From Hypsibius dujardini (Eukaryota; Tardigrada; Eutardigrada; Parachela; Hypsibiidae), in contig LRSR01002146.1 in assembly GCA_001579985.1 (NCBI GenBank), positions 1 to 20,451 on the forward strand: 20,451 nucleotides of DNA, read 5' to 3'. Made by a program: the position numbers and the translations under genes. A model generated the notes under the pieces. It searched no databases, was not told where the DNA came from, and saw only the letters and a program-made list of their open reading frames with translations. Position 1 is the stretch's first letter. Each line of letters starts with the position of its first letter. This document shows, piece after piece, positions 8,653-19,625 of the stretch.

Positions 8653-9184
8653 AATGATTGCTGAATACACTGCTGTCCCCGTGTGGTCGATTTGTTGATT
8701 GGTCGATTGAGACAGCGGCGAAGCAACGGTTCAGAAGCTCAGTTCAGTTCAGTTTGATTCTATCCATTCAGATTCATTTCATACAGGTGGCGCTAATGTA
8801 GCGGTCAGTCGGTGTCGCCCACTGTTACTGTAAGAATCCCAGGCGGCGCTGCTGTAGCGGTCTTCGAATGTCCACTAGGCGCCACATCTGGAGTCTTTGC
8901 TTCTACGGCTCAGTGTCTATTTACGAAATCAAGTTCACATGGGTCGCATTTTGTATAAAGTGTTAATTAGGAGATTGCAGAGAAAGTAAAAGCAGCGACC
9001 CATTAAACATAATTACAGTGTATTACTCATCTTAAATCTACATCGAAATCATAGTCTTATATTTGATGTCGGTAGTTTTCGAAATTAAACATTTATTCAA
9101 TGCAATAGTGACCCAACGATTTGAATATTGAGATACACAATGGGCCCGTGAAGATTTTCTATCTGTCCTCTATAGTGCGTAGAT
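8653..9184. other. Intergenic, degenerate short duplications
   Basis: Two related GC-rich patches (around 8786-8820 and 8840-8883) share ggcggcgct-like and gtagcggtc motifs. The rest is AT-rich and empty of supported genes. Confidence 0.4.
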
Positions 9185-9465
9185 GCGGTCTCCGTTGTAG
9201 CCAGTATACATAGTAGGAGCTGTCTTCGCTGGAGCGAGTATACATGGTAGGAGCTGTCTTCGCTGTAGAGAATATATCGAGTAGGAGCTGTTCTCATTTT
9301 AGCGAGTATACATAGTAGGAGCTGTCTTCGTCTTAGCGAATATACGTAGTAGGAGCTGTCTTCGCTGTAGCGAGTATATAGAGTAGGAGCTGTCTTCATT
9401 TTAGCGAGTATGCATAGTAGGAGCTGTCTTCACAGTAGCAAGTATATATAGTAGGAGTTGCGGTT
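9185..9465. repeat. 34-bp minisatellite, eight copies
   Basis: The core taggagctgtctt recurs with an exact 34-bp period: ggagc at 9216, 9250, 9284, 9318, 9352, 9386 and 9420, then ggagt at 9454. Between cores lies an AT-rich variable segment of the type agcgagtatacatag. The period is not a multiple of three, so minus-strand frames across it (YSEDSSYYVYSLRRRQL) are not selected coding sequence. Confidence 0.97.
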
Positions 9466-10391
9466 ACCAGTAAGAAAGCCATTTGGATGATGAGAACGGT
9501 TATCGGACAAGGCGTGATTGCAATTTTTTAGCGGTTTCGATACGCACGACAACGCTTACGGCATGCATACTTTACGAGAATATGTCACAACAAAACAAGT
9601 CCAAGTATGAATATGCTCAAACGCCATTTTATAGAGAACTGAGACGCACGCAACCGGTTACAATTCAGCACAACCACGGATGATGATTAAATTTTTCCGG
9701 CATTATAATTCTAAGTTTCTTCGCATTTCCTTATTCGCTTGTGAGCGAACTTTTATATCTAGACGACTTGACAGCATTAAGTTGATGACTTCTTAAAATA
9801 TCAGGCAATTTGTTATCAAGTAATCTAATTCGTTTATTCTCCAGGCAATCAGGCAATCAAGCGATGTAATTCGTTTATTCTCCCACTTTTGTCGATCTAA
9901 CTCTATCTAGCATTACGACTACATGCTTTTCCGACCGGAAGTGACAGTCATGCTGGAAGGACACCCGACGCGTTTATTGGCTCATTAAATATACTGGAGC
10001 ATCATTTAAGACCGCGGACTAAAAAAACTGGATGATTTCCGGATTGCAATCCAAAATCTGATTGACAGGACGATATCCTACACGATGGAATTATAGCTGT
10101 TACTTTTTTTTATTTGCACCGGCCAAGATGAGGTACCCTATACTAAACTAAACGTCCTGGCCTACATTAAATAGCATTTCAGATAACGTCCAACCTACAG
10201 ACAAATATAGATAAAAACAGGCAGTTATTTTATCTAATTAGCTGACCTAATTTTATACAAGTATTTATTTATCTTAAACAACAAACACAATAACAAAGTT
10301 ATTTGTTTGTGTTTACATTCGAGACATACGGATTTGACAATGACCAGCATACAGGTACTCTGTAGTTATACATGGATGATCATCGCTCATT
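9466..10391. other. AT-rich intergenic region with a small tandem duplication
   Basis: At about 9802-9888 a segment of roughly 43 bp ending taattcgtttattctc is present twice in tandem. No gene or RNA is supported. It lies upstream of the double peroxidase and may include its promoter. Confidence 0.45.
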
Positions 10392-10450
10392 TGCCTGCCT
10401 GCCTGCCTGTCTGTCTGTCTGCCTGCTTGCCTGTCTGCCTGCCTGCCTGT

Positions 10451-10495
<45 letters not shown>

Positions 10496-10543
10496 TGTCT
10501 GTCTGCCTGCTTGCCTGTCTGTCTGTCTGCCTGTCTGTCTACC

Positions 10544-10594
<51 letters not shown>

Positions 10595-10645
10595 TGGTTT
10601 GTCTGTCTGTTTGTCTGTCTGTTTGTCTGCCTGTCTGTCTACCTG
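10392..10645. repeat. Long CTGC/CTGT compound microsatellite
   Basis: About 250 bases of alternating CTGC, CTGT and TTGC blocks, ending 40 bases before the ATG chosen for the peroxidase gene. It runs in the orientation that places CUGU/CUGC in a + strand transcript if transcription starts upstream. Confidence 0.95.
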
Positions 10646-10684
10646 CGTGCCAATCAATCAGGCCGCCATTTCGTAAAACCGCTA

Positions 10685-11844
10685 ATGGATATTCAGACAA
10701 ACGAGAAATGGAAAAATAGGACATGTTTTGAGGTTTTTGAATCGGCATTACGCATTTGCAGGCGCTCCTGTTTCGGCCTCTTTTGGATCTGGTTTAGTTG
10801 GAACCGAATATTGTCCTTTACGTTTGCTCAGATTACGCAGAATATTACGAGAAACGGCGCTTTTGAAGACTTCCCTGTTACGCCCCTGAACGGGAACAGT
10901 TCCTTGCCGGGAAGTTTGCGGTTTCCCGATTTCAGAGTGCCCACTCTGGAAGTCCGGCTTGTTGATCAAGCACTCAAGGCTGCACAGCGGCAATTGGTGG
11001 ATACGCTCTCTCTGGAAGATCAGCTGAGCCTCAGATCAGGGCACGGTGAGACCGGCTGTCTTTTGATCGATCTTCTTTCTCCTGGCCAGAAAATATGGTT
11101 TTTGGTGCGACATTATTTATATTTTCAGGTTTTAATTTTAATTTTAATTTTAATTTCCAGGAAATGTTTTGCCAAACAGTTCCGCTGATTTGCTTAGCAT
11201 CGAATCAAAACTCCATCCAGATGCCAAAAGGGCCTCCGCGATCGGTTATGTGTTGGAAGGAATGACGCGTTTCATTGCGAACCGGTAAATAGAAACAACT
11301 AGACTGCTCATTACATTATTGTCTCAATCCGCACTGTCGAGTAGACAAGACAATTTCACCGTGAGTGAAAGGAAAAGTATTCTAGATTCATCAATCACGG
11401 AAACTGTCAAGAGCCACACTTCTTCTCTTAATAAGAGCTAAGTTCTAGGTGACTTAGAACCGCCGGCAGAATGGGCGGTTCTAAATACCACTTATGCGAA
11501 GTGGTCGAGACCAAGGCAGATTGTTGATCGGTTTCATCTTTGTCTCCCACTGAGCAGACTGTGCGTTGACCAGAGCAGCAGCAGCAGTTCAAGGAAGATT
11601 CCGATGCACAGACAACAAAAGGAGAGCAAATAAAATAATGACGAGAATGAAAACAGATAAACTATGCAAAAATAATACACAAGGCAGCCAGGCAGACAAA
11701 AATATATTCAGACAAACAGGCAGATAGGCAGACAGACAGACAGACACACAGACACACAGACACACAGACAGACACACAGACACACAGACACACAGACACA
11801 CAGACACACAGACACACAGACACACAGACAGACACACAGACAAG

Positions 11845-11900
<56 letters not shown>

Positions 11901-12020
11901 TAGACCCACACGTAGGCAGGCAAGCAGATAGACACGCCGGCAATTAGTGTCACAGAAGGGCGTTTTGTTTCGATCTGCCATAGCTGCATCACCTGCCAAT
12001 CATTCTTTTCTAATTATTTA

Positions 12021-12060
<40 letters not shown>

Positions 12061-13564
12061 GGTCTCAACTGACACGCGAACAAGTTACATTTGGATTACC
12101 CAAATTATCAGTGACACATCCCACCATTACTCGCCGGTGCCCGTACAGCCCACCTCCGCCTTGTGAAGTGACGGCATTCCGCAACATCACGGGACTCTGT
12201 AATAACGTACAGAATCCGTGGTGGGGTACGCCCATGACGCCATTTTCTCGCTTCTTACCACATGCCTACTCGGACGCCGTGCGGGAACCTCGAACCGCAG
12301 TGAACGGGAGCGCCCTTCCGAATCCTCGATTCATCAGTTCGACGCTGCACTACCATGTGCCGAGAAACCACTCCCACATCACTCAGATGCTCGCGGTGTG
12401 GACGCAGTTCGTGGAGCACGATCTCAGCCACGCCGGGAGCTATTTCGGTAAAGATCAATCAGCCTTTCTCTATAGAACTAATTTAATTTACTACATTAAT
12501 AATAAGACAATGAAATTGGAAATTATGCGCAAAAACTTAAATAAAACTAAGTAATTATCTGATTAATTAATAATATGTGTAATAATAATTAGCGACTATG
12601 CGGAACTACGCAAGATCAGCAAGACTGGGACTTTTGAGTCGGTAATGATAATCTTTTCTGTTGTAGCTGGAGAAATGGTTCCCATAAATTGCTGCACAAA
12701 CTCGACCCTTCGACATCCCGAATGTTTTCCGGTTGATCTGGATGTCGTCGACTCATTTTATGAGGAATCAGACATCGGCTGCATGAGTTACACTCGCTCG
12801 GTCATAGCGCCAAAACTTGGCTGCGTTTTGGGTCCCCGAGATCAAGCCAATCAGGTGACGCATTTCCTGGATGGATCAACCATTTACGGTTCGACAGATC
12901 AGGACAATAAAAGACTTCGCGAAGGAGCAGGCGGTAATTTCCTCTCAAGATTTAAATATATTTACAGATGAATTATTCTCTAATTACTCTAGTGTCTTTT
13001 CATTCTGCAGGTCGTCTCTGGATGACGGACTTTGAAAACGGGAAAAGTCTCCTTCCGGAAGCCATCAACGGGACGGATTGCCGCCCACCTCCCGACAGCG
13101 GCGCCAGTTGCTTCGATTCCGGGAATGTCCGGGTTAATCAATACCTTCCCATTACGGCGATTTATACATTGTAGGCCAATTATAATTTATACGGAAGTCA
13201 TGATACGCATGAGAAATTATGATTATTTATTAACCTGTAATTGTATGGCTGCTGGTTAGATTTGTCCGAGAACACAACCGTCTCGTCGAGCAACTCGGTA
13301 AACTGAACACCCACTGGGACGACGAACAGCTGTTTCAAGCTGCGAGAAAAATTGTCATTGCGCAGATTCAGCACATTACGTTTAGTGAATACTTACCGCT
13401 GGTTCTCGGGAAGGATGCCGTGGAACGACACAACGTGCAACTCCTGGATCAAGGATTCTATCGTGGTAAGCTCATCCAGGGTGAACCGATGCAGCAAATG
13501 TGAACACAGCACGGTTTTAGTGGATATTTTCGTCTGCAGGTCTGTCTGTCTGTTCATCTGTCTA

Positions 13565-13617
<53 letters not shown>

Positions 13618-16600
13618 TCATCTATCTGTCTGTGTGTCTGTTTGTCTGTGTGTCGGTGTGTCTGTCTGTCTGTCTGTCTGTCTATCTGTCTGTCGGTTTG
13701 CCTGAGTTTTTACCTTATCCAAAACCTTTTTCTGGATATTAACATGTAGTTGATGTAACTTTCATAAACAGTAATATGTGCCAGCTTTAATGCATTATCC
13801 TTTGAAGACCCATACTTAATAAGTAGTTCTCTGCCTTCGCAGGTTACTCGAGCGATGTGAATCCCAGCATCACAAATGAATTCGCGACGGCCGGAATTAA
13901 GTTCTGGCACTCACTGGTGGACAATCGGACGGAATTCATTGACCGTCGTGGGCGGGCCAGCTGGAAATCGCTTACTACGCAATGGTTCCAGCCGTACGAT
14001 GTAGGTTCCGCCCTTACCATAACGAAACAATGGCTTACGTCTCCATAGTACTGTTATTCGTGAGCAGCAAACTGGGTGGCGCGACTTACGTCGCATGCTG
14101 CTTTTTTCTTTCAAGTGCGAATAATAATGGCTTCTTTTTTGCATTCAGTTATATTTCGCCGGTGTGCTCGACGGCGTCGTTCGCGGTCTGTTCGTTCAGC
14201 CTGCACGTGCCGGTGATCAGTCAATTGTCTCGGCCCTAACGAGCAGTTGGTTGCGAGTCCCCGGCTCCAGTGGAACCGGACTGGACATCGCTTCTCTGAC
14301 AATCCAGGTATTAAATCCACACAAAAATACACAAAATTCACACTCACACAAATATATCTGAACACGCTATTTGAACCTGAATAAAATGACTTAAACATAA
14401 ACCGTCACCATGTACAATGTTTGTAATGACTGTCAGAGGGGTCGTGATCATGGCCTGGCCGGTTACAATTCATGGCGGGAGGCCTGTGGCTTGCCCCTTG
14501 CTAAGACATTCGACGACCTGCGGGACACCATCAGCGAGAGTAACGTCAATATACTCAAAGTCCTTTACGGGTCAGTTCCGGTCCTTTAACTGAACCGGTT
14601 CGGTTCTTTAACTGAACCGGTTCGGTCCATTAACTGAACCGGTTCGGTCCTTTAACTGAATCGGTTCGGTTCTTTAACTGACCGGTTCGGTCTTTTAACT
14701 GAACCGGTTCGGTCCTTTAACCGAATCGGTTCGGTTCTTTAACTGACCGGTTCGGTCCTTTAACTGAACCGGTTCGGTCCGATTCAGTTATTTTTCGAGA
14801 AATTTTGGAAGTATTGAAACGCTTTCGGATTAATAGGTCTGTCAATGACATTGATCTCTACTCCGGCGGTCTAAGTGAACGACATGCCGCAGGATCACTT
14901 GTGGGACCCGTTTTCGGATGTATCATCGGAAAGCAGTTCCATAACGTTCGGCGTGGCGACCGATACTGGTACGAGCTGGACATGCCGGACTCCAGCTTCA
15001 CTTTGGGTATTCATAAAACACTGTCTTCGGATAGTGCGTCATAACGGATCATTCATACCGTGTGCAATGTTAATACGTTTTCAGACCAACTGAATGAGAT
15101 TCGGAAAGTGACATTGGCGAGGATAGTGTGCGACAATGGGGATGCGATTGCCGGCGCACAACCTCACGTCATGCTGCAGCCAAACTCTTTGCTGTAAGCA
15201 CCTAAAAATTTTATATCTAATATAATAATATATATATTATAATAATTTTGAAGTCTAAGGAAAGCATACAGATATATTCACCGCGCAACGGTGAGCTCAT
15301 GTCTTTTTTCAACCGGCCATCGATGCTTTCAGGAACGCCCCAGTTCGGTGCAAGGGTTCGACGATTCCGACGCTGGACCTTAAATTGTGGAAAAACGGTA
15401 TTCACATTGTGACACCAGGAGTAAATCTGTTCTTCTATTCAGTGCGCGTAGTTCACTTATGTGCGTGGTTTGCTGTTCCTTGCAGAAATGCCGAACGAGC
15501 CAACCTACTCGAAAGACGATCTCTTGAATATTATCGAAAAATCGCGAGAGGCAGTGAACGCCGCCGCGGCGGAAGAACTCGCTCGCGCTCAAAGTCGCAA
15601 TGACGTCCAGGCCCGAATTCCCTTCAACATCCCAACCGAATCCGTTCGATTACTCCACCTCGAAGCGAACACTTTCCTCCAGAGTACCAAGCACTTTTTG
15701 AAACGCGAACTGCCGAGCCGGTACGCGTTGATTTGTCTGATTGATTGATTGATTGATTGTTTGTCTGATTGATTGTTTGATTGTTTGATCTCTTTCCAAT
15801 TTAAGATTTTAATATTTTAATATTGTTGGTTTTTTATTTATTAATTAACTAGATCGAACATGTCATCGGCAATGGCCAAAATCAAGCGCTTCAACGCGCT
15901 CGTCAGTGCGAAATTAGAGGGCCCAACTGAGGGCGCTAACTGCACGGAACGGGTCACTCCGTGCGATCACACCTCCAAGTTTCGGACTTTTTCCGGGTGG
16001 TGCAACAACCTCGAGCACCCCAGTTGGGGTTCGGCTGAACGGATCTACGGGCGAACTTTGGATCCCTCGTACGCGGACGGGGTGGACGAACCGCGGAACA
16101 TGAGTGTCACCGGTGTGGCGCTACCCTCGCCGAGGGCCGTCCAAGTGGCGGTCATCACGGACCTGGATCGACCTCATCCGCTTTATACGGTGCGTACTCA
16201 AGTGCCGCGATTATAACGGTCGGTTAAGCCCCGCCCCCGTCACATAGGCCGAGTGCGCTGCCCGGGTGTAAGAACCGACCGTTATAATCCTGGCACTACA
16301 AGATTCCTTTTTGCGTGTTCATGTGCCTGCAGATGAGAAGCCGTAAATTCTACTGAAAATTGCTGTTACTTAAGGATTTCAGTCTAATTTTAATGGAAAA
16401 TTGGCTGATTAAAATTTAGATTTTTAGTTGAAGCTTAAGTCTTTGTCTAGGAGCTTAGTTCTGGTTAGTCGAAAGCTTCGTATGTTTTAATCTTCATTTT
16501 CCAGCACATTCTGATGAATTTCGGCCAGTTCCTGGATCACGACATCACCCTGACACCCATCGCGACCGCGCTGAACGGATTCAACTTCAACTGTCGATCC

Positions 16601-17333
16601 TGCGACGCCGCCACTGCCAACAGTGACAACTGTCGACCCATCAGCATCCCGGATAATGATAAAACGATGAGCCCTTTTATCAATGAAACGACACGAGAAC
16701 GAAGGTGCCTGGCGTTCATCCGGTCATCCTCCGGTCGCACTGCGCTGGGTGCCAGGGAGCAGATCAATCAGAATAGCGCGTACATTGACGGCAGTCAGAT
16801 TTACGGGAGTAGTCTCTGCAAGACCCAACGTCTTAGAACATTTTCGAACGGTATGGCGCATTTTGTTCGTGGAACGTCTTTTAATTTGAGCCTTACGGTG
16901 GTTATTACAATTTGCTGCTGCACCCGTCGTTCCACAGGGCGAATGAACACCACAAAACATCAAGATGGCTATAAGGATCTCCTGCCACAGACGATCGACA
17001 AGAATGATGTTGAATTCCTGGAGTGCAAAAATCAAGTGGCGGGAAATGCCTGTTTTCTGGCGGGTGATACGAGAGAAAATGAAAATCCCGGACTGACCAT
17101 ATCTCACACCATCTGGGTAAGCCGATTAGTGTAAGAGTATGCTTACAGTTTCAGCTACGAGCCAGGGTCTTCACCTAGCGCAGAACATACAGTACTTCCT
17201 GAACACATTCCTACTTAGAACTAGTTGTAGACACTCAGGGTCAATGTCTAGGCCTATATGTCTGCCTGCTTGTTCACGTGGCCTCGTCTAGTCTGTCTGC
17301 CGGTCTGTCTGCCTGTCTTCCTGTCTGTCTACC

Positions 17334-17377
<44 letters not shown>

Positions 17378-19321
17378 CGCTTTTGTACCATGCTAACTAA
17401 TGTTTGTTGCCATCGAAAGATGCGGTACCACAATGTCATCGCCGACGAACTCCATCGGCTCAACCCATCCTGGGATGACGAACGGCTCTTCCAAGAATCT
17501 CGCCGCATCGTCGTCGCCGTATTCCAACACATTGCCTTCAATGAGTACCTGCCTCGCACCCTCGGTCAAGCCGTCCAGGACGCGGCCGGACTACGTCTAC
17601 GCAAAAGCGGTTACTTCAACGAATACGACTCCTCATGTGACGCCACCATTACGAACGAGTTCGCCGCCGCCGCATTCCGTTTCGGTCACACCCTCGTCCG
17701 CGGAGAATTCGGCCGCTACAACAACGACCTCAAGCCGGCGAATGTCTCCAAGCTCAATCTCTTCCAGCACTTTGCGCGCGGCGACATCCTCTACGAAAAC
17801 TTCGGAGTGGATCAGGTGCTGATCGGATTCACCGTGGAACCCATGCAGAACGCCGACAGTATTATCAGCAAGAGTTTGACCGACCAGCTGTTCGAAGATC
17901 CGGGGAGGAAATTCAGCGGGCAGGACTTGATTTCGATTAACATCATGCGGGGAAGGGATCACGGTGTGCCGGGCTATAACGAATTCCGTGAGCACTGTAA
18001 CCTGACAAGGGCGGCCGATTTCAGTGACCTGGTCTCGTACATGCCGGCGGAAGTGGTTGCCGCCATGCAGAAGGTGTACGCTCATGTCGACGATCTGGAT
18101 CTGTATTTGGCGGGAATCTCCGAGTACCCCGTATACGGCGGTGTCGTAAGTGAAGCATCCCCTTTCATCCGTTCTTGATTTCAGAGTAATTCCCTGTTCG
18201 CAGGTCGGACCGACCTTCGCTTGTCTCTTGGGAGAACAATTCTACCGCACACGAAAGTGTGATCGCTTTTGGTATGAAACCGGCGATCCGTTGCTGCGCT
18301 TCTCTGAAGGTACTGCGATGACTGCGGTTATAATTATCTGTGATTATGTTTTCCTGCCAGAATGGCCCAATAGAGAAAAAACCATAATACCAGTCCCCCC
18401 CCCCCCCAATAAAATATTAAACGTTAAATAATTCCAGTCGACCTGCATTTTTATTGCCTAATTACAAAGAAGTATGGATGGAATGGAATAACTTGGAAAA
18501 AGGCTGGGTAGACAAGTAGAACTGTTTTTAGAGACCAGTGGCAATCCGCGTTTGCGGTTCCGTCAGAGACTGATTGCGTGGAATTGAACTTTGAATTGGA
18601 TTGTCTTGAGAAATCGCATTTTTTTCTTCCAGATAATAGCATTTTTTTTCCGTGAGCATCAGAACAAATGAAATTAACCAGCTTTTTTTGAACGTTTGAA
18701 CGCTTGGATATTAAATGAACTACTTGTACCTCATAGTCTCGATTTTGTAAAGCTCTCATCTCTCCGCGTCCTTCTCTGTCTCTCTCTGTGTCTTTCGCTG
18801 TGTCTTTCGCATTTTTCGATTACTCGTTTGGTGACGGTGAAAAAGTATTGTCGCAAGTAATCATCTTTATGTTTATTTCGTTAGCCCAACTCAGCAGTAT
18901 TCGGAAGATGACCCTCGCCAAAGTCGTGTGCGCCAATAGCGACACCATGGACCTGGTGCAGCGATCAGTGTTCGACCTGGCCGACCAATACATCAATCCC
19001 TACGTTCGCTGCAGCAATCTACCAGCCGTTGATCTGTCCTTATGGCGGGAAAGTGGGACGTGCAATGTGTCGGGCGTCAGCATTGCCCTCGGACACACTT
19101 CAAGGGTCTCTCCTTGCACGTCCTGCACTTGCACGAAAGAAGGGCCGCTGTGTCAGTCGGTGGCGGTCCGCAACTGCAACACGCTGAAGTCGTTCCCGTT
19201 GAGTGCCCTGATGGAGGACAGTGTTTGCAAAGCACAATGTGCTGCGACATTTAAACTCGGCTCGAAGGAGAGTTCTTCCAGTGAGCGGTTATTTTTAGAA
19301 CCATTTGCGCCATTTCTCTAG
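10685..19321 (+). CDS. DBLOX: Double heme peroxidase (DBLOX-type), 19-exon gene
   Basis: Exons: 10685-11045, 11161-11284, 12062-12447, 12667-12933, 13011-13170, 13260-13465, 13843-14000, 14149-14307, 14437-14570, 14837-15006, 15085-15193, 15333-15397, 15486-15720, 15853-16189, 16505-16850, 16938-17116, 17420-18145, 18204-18309, 18885-19321. All introns are GT-AG, every junction keeps frame, and the total is 4665 bases (1554 residues). Order: hydrophobic N-terminal segment (about residues 29-49, signal or anchor), propeptide-like region, peroxidase domain 1, linker ([20 protein letters not shown]) and propeptide-like helices, domain 2, cysteine-rich VWC-like tail ([13 protein letters not shown]). 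The family uses hydrogen peroxide to oxidise halides or tyrosines in secreted or extracellular settings. The junction of exons 12 and 13 (phase 1) fuses the two halves, so this is one tandem gene. The start is the least certain point: an acceptor at 10761 could replace the ATG. Exon 19 may instead splice at gtgagc near 19281. No AATAAA is seen after the stop. Confidence 0.8.
11126..11157. repeat. (TTTAA)n tract in peroxidase intron 1
   Basis: Four to five ttttaa-type units form the pyrimidine-rich end of intron 1, just before the ttccag acceptor of exon 2. Confidence 0.8.
11690..11934. repeat. CAGA/CACA microsatellite in peroxidase intron 2
   Basis: A roughly 245-base tract of CAGA and CACA units in the orientation opposite to the CTGT tracts in introns 6 and 16 of the same gene. 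A (TTA)n tract at 12017-12058 follows and forms the acceptor tract of exon 3. Confidence 0.95.
13541..13697. repeat. CTGT microsatellite in peroxidase intron 6
   Basis: Nearly pure CTGT from 13562 to 13618 with variant units on both sides, inside the intron between exons 6 and 7. Confidence 0.95.
14572..14790. repeat. 22-bp palindromic satellite in peroxidase intron 9
   Basis: Nine copies of a unit built as ccggttcggtcctttaactg plus aa; ccggtt-type cores start at 14595, 14617, 14639, 14661, 14682, 14704, 14726, 14747 and 14769 (period 22, twice 21). Most copies contain the palindrome gaaccggttc, so single strands could fold into many alternative hairpins. The array starts right at the donor of exon 9. 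Confidence 0.95.
15737..15790. repeat. (GATT)n tract in peroxidase intron 13
   Basis: Repeated gattgattgattgtttgtctgatt units lie between exons 13 and 14. Confidence 0.85.
16201..16297. mobile_element. 97-bp foldback element in peroxidase intron 14
   Basis: Two 25-bp inverted repeats (16201-16225 and 16273-16297; left agtgccgcgattataacggt then cggtt) differ at two positions and enclose a GC-rich 47-base core. No target duplication is clear. The stem begins 12 bases after the exon 14 end, so it may fold next to the 5' splice site. Confidence 0.7.
17261..17378. repeat. CTGT/CTGC microsatellite in peroxidase intron 16
   Basis: Mixed CTGC/CTGT units become pure CTGT from about 17336 to 17376, 40 bases before exon 17. 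A frame through it into exon 17 exists but is a repeat artefact. Confidence 0.95.
18310..18884. other. Intron 18 of the peroxidase gene, 575 bp
   Basis: A long intron with a poly-C run near 18394-18406 and short T-runs. A minus-strand frame inside has no recognisable motif. The acceptor is cgttag at 18879-18884. Confidence 0.6.
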
Positions 19322-19388
19322 ATTTGCCTGTGCGAGTGCACGTGAGAGATGGTCGCCAAAAGAGGAACTCCCAAGTACGAGCGAGAGC

Positions 19389-19625
19389 GTAACCGACAAT
19401 TCGTAACCGTAACCGACAATTCGTAACCGTAACCGACAATTCGTAACCGTGACCGACAATTCGTAACCGTAACCGACAATTCGTGACCGTAACCGACAAT
19501 TCGTAACCGTAACCGACAATTCGTAACCGTAACCGACAATTCGTAACCGTAACCGACAATTCGTAACCGTAACCGATAATTCGTAACCGTAACCGACAAT
19601 TCGTAACCGTGACCGACAATTCGTT
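19389..19625. repeat. 20-bp satellite, 12 copies, between convergent gene ends
   Basis: The unit tcgtaaccgtaaccgacaat repeats with an exact 20-bp period; copies of the aaccgacaat half begin at 19391 and every 20 bases to 19611. Only about five single-base variants are seen, so the array is young or homogenised. It starts 68 bases after the peroxidase stop. Minus-strand frames reading VTVTNCRLRLR are artefacts. Confidence 0.97.

Larger units (their letters stand above)
12126..15397 (+). other. Peroxidase domain 1, changed heme-ligating residues
   Basis: Exons 3-12 align with mammalian myeloperoxidase throughout: [16 protein letters not shown], TxFxDxS calcium loop ([12 protein letters not shown]), [17 protein letters not shown], and SGGLSE. 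Counting from ATG 10685, distal His281, catalytic Arg420 and proximal His524 are kept. However, the heme-linked Asp (MPO D94) is Glu280, the heme-linked Glu (E242) is Gln423, and the Asn that hydrogen-bonds the proximal His (N421) is Thr605. Normal double covalent heme linkage is therefore unlikely, and the domain may be weakly active or structural. An RGD triplet occurs at 691-693, where MPO has a related RDGD context. Confidence 0.75.
15925..19057 (+). other. Peroxidase domain 2, complete catalytic set
   Basis: Exons 14-19 carry the typical start ([16 protein letters not shown]), the distal motif FGQFLDHDI (Asp968, His969, Asp970), a calcium loop [24 protein letters not shown] (Arg1118, Glu1121), RFGHTLV (proximal His1222) and [10 protein letters not shown] (Asn1306), followed by [22 protein letters not shown]. 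Every residue expected for heme linkage and peroxide cleavage is present, except that the MPO-specific Met after the heme-linked Glu is Asn, as in other animal peroxidases. An RGD triplet (1252-1254, [11 protein letters not shown]) is a possible but unproven integrin site. Domain 2 is therefore the likely active half. Confidence 0.8.

Noticed and set aside
9097-9399. Minus-strand frame with repeated YSEDSSYYVYSLRRRQL peptides as a repeat protein
   Set aside because: The DNA period is 34, not a multiple of three, so the peptide changes frame each unit; it is a minisatellite artefact.
9185-9465. CRISPR array (regular repeats with variable segments)
   Set aside because: The repeats are direct 34-bp units with related, not unique, spacers, in a genome with introns; no cas genes.
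10307-10684. Cysteine-rich extension of the peroxidase N-terminus
   Set aside because: CLPACLSVCL is the translated microsatellite; coding is more likely to start at the ATG at 10685 or in an unseen exon.
13260-13265. Separate start of a second peroxidase gene within domain 1
   Set aside because: The exon joins its neighbours in matching phase (REHNRL motif restored), so it is an internal exon.
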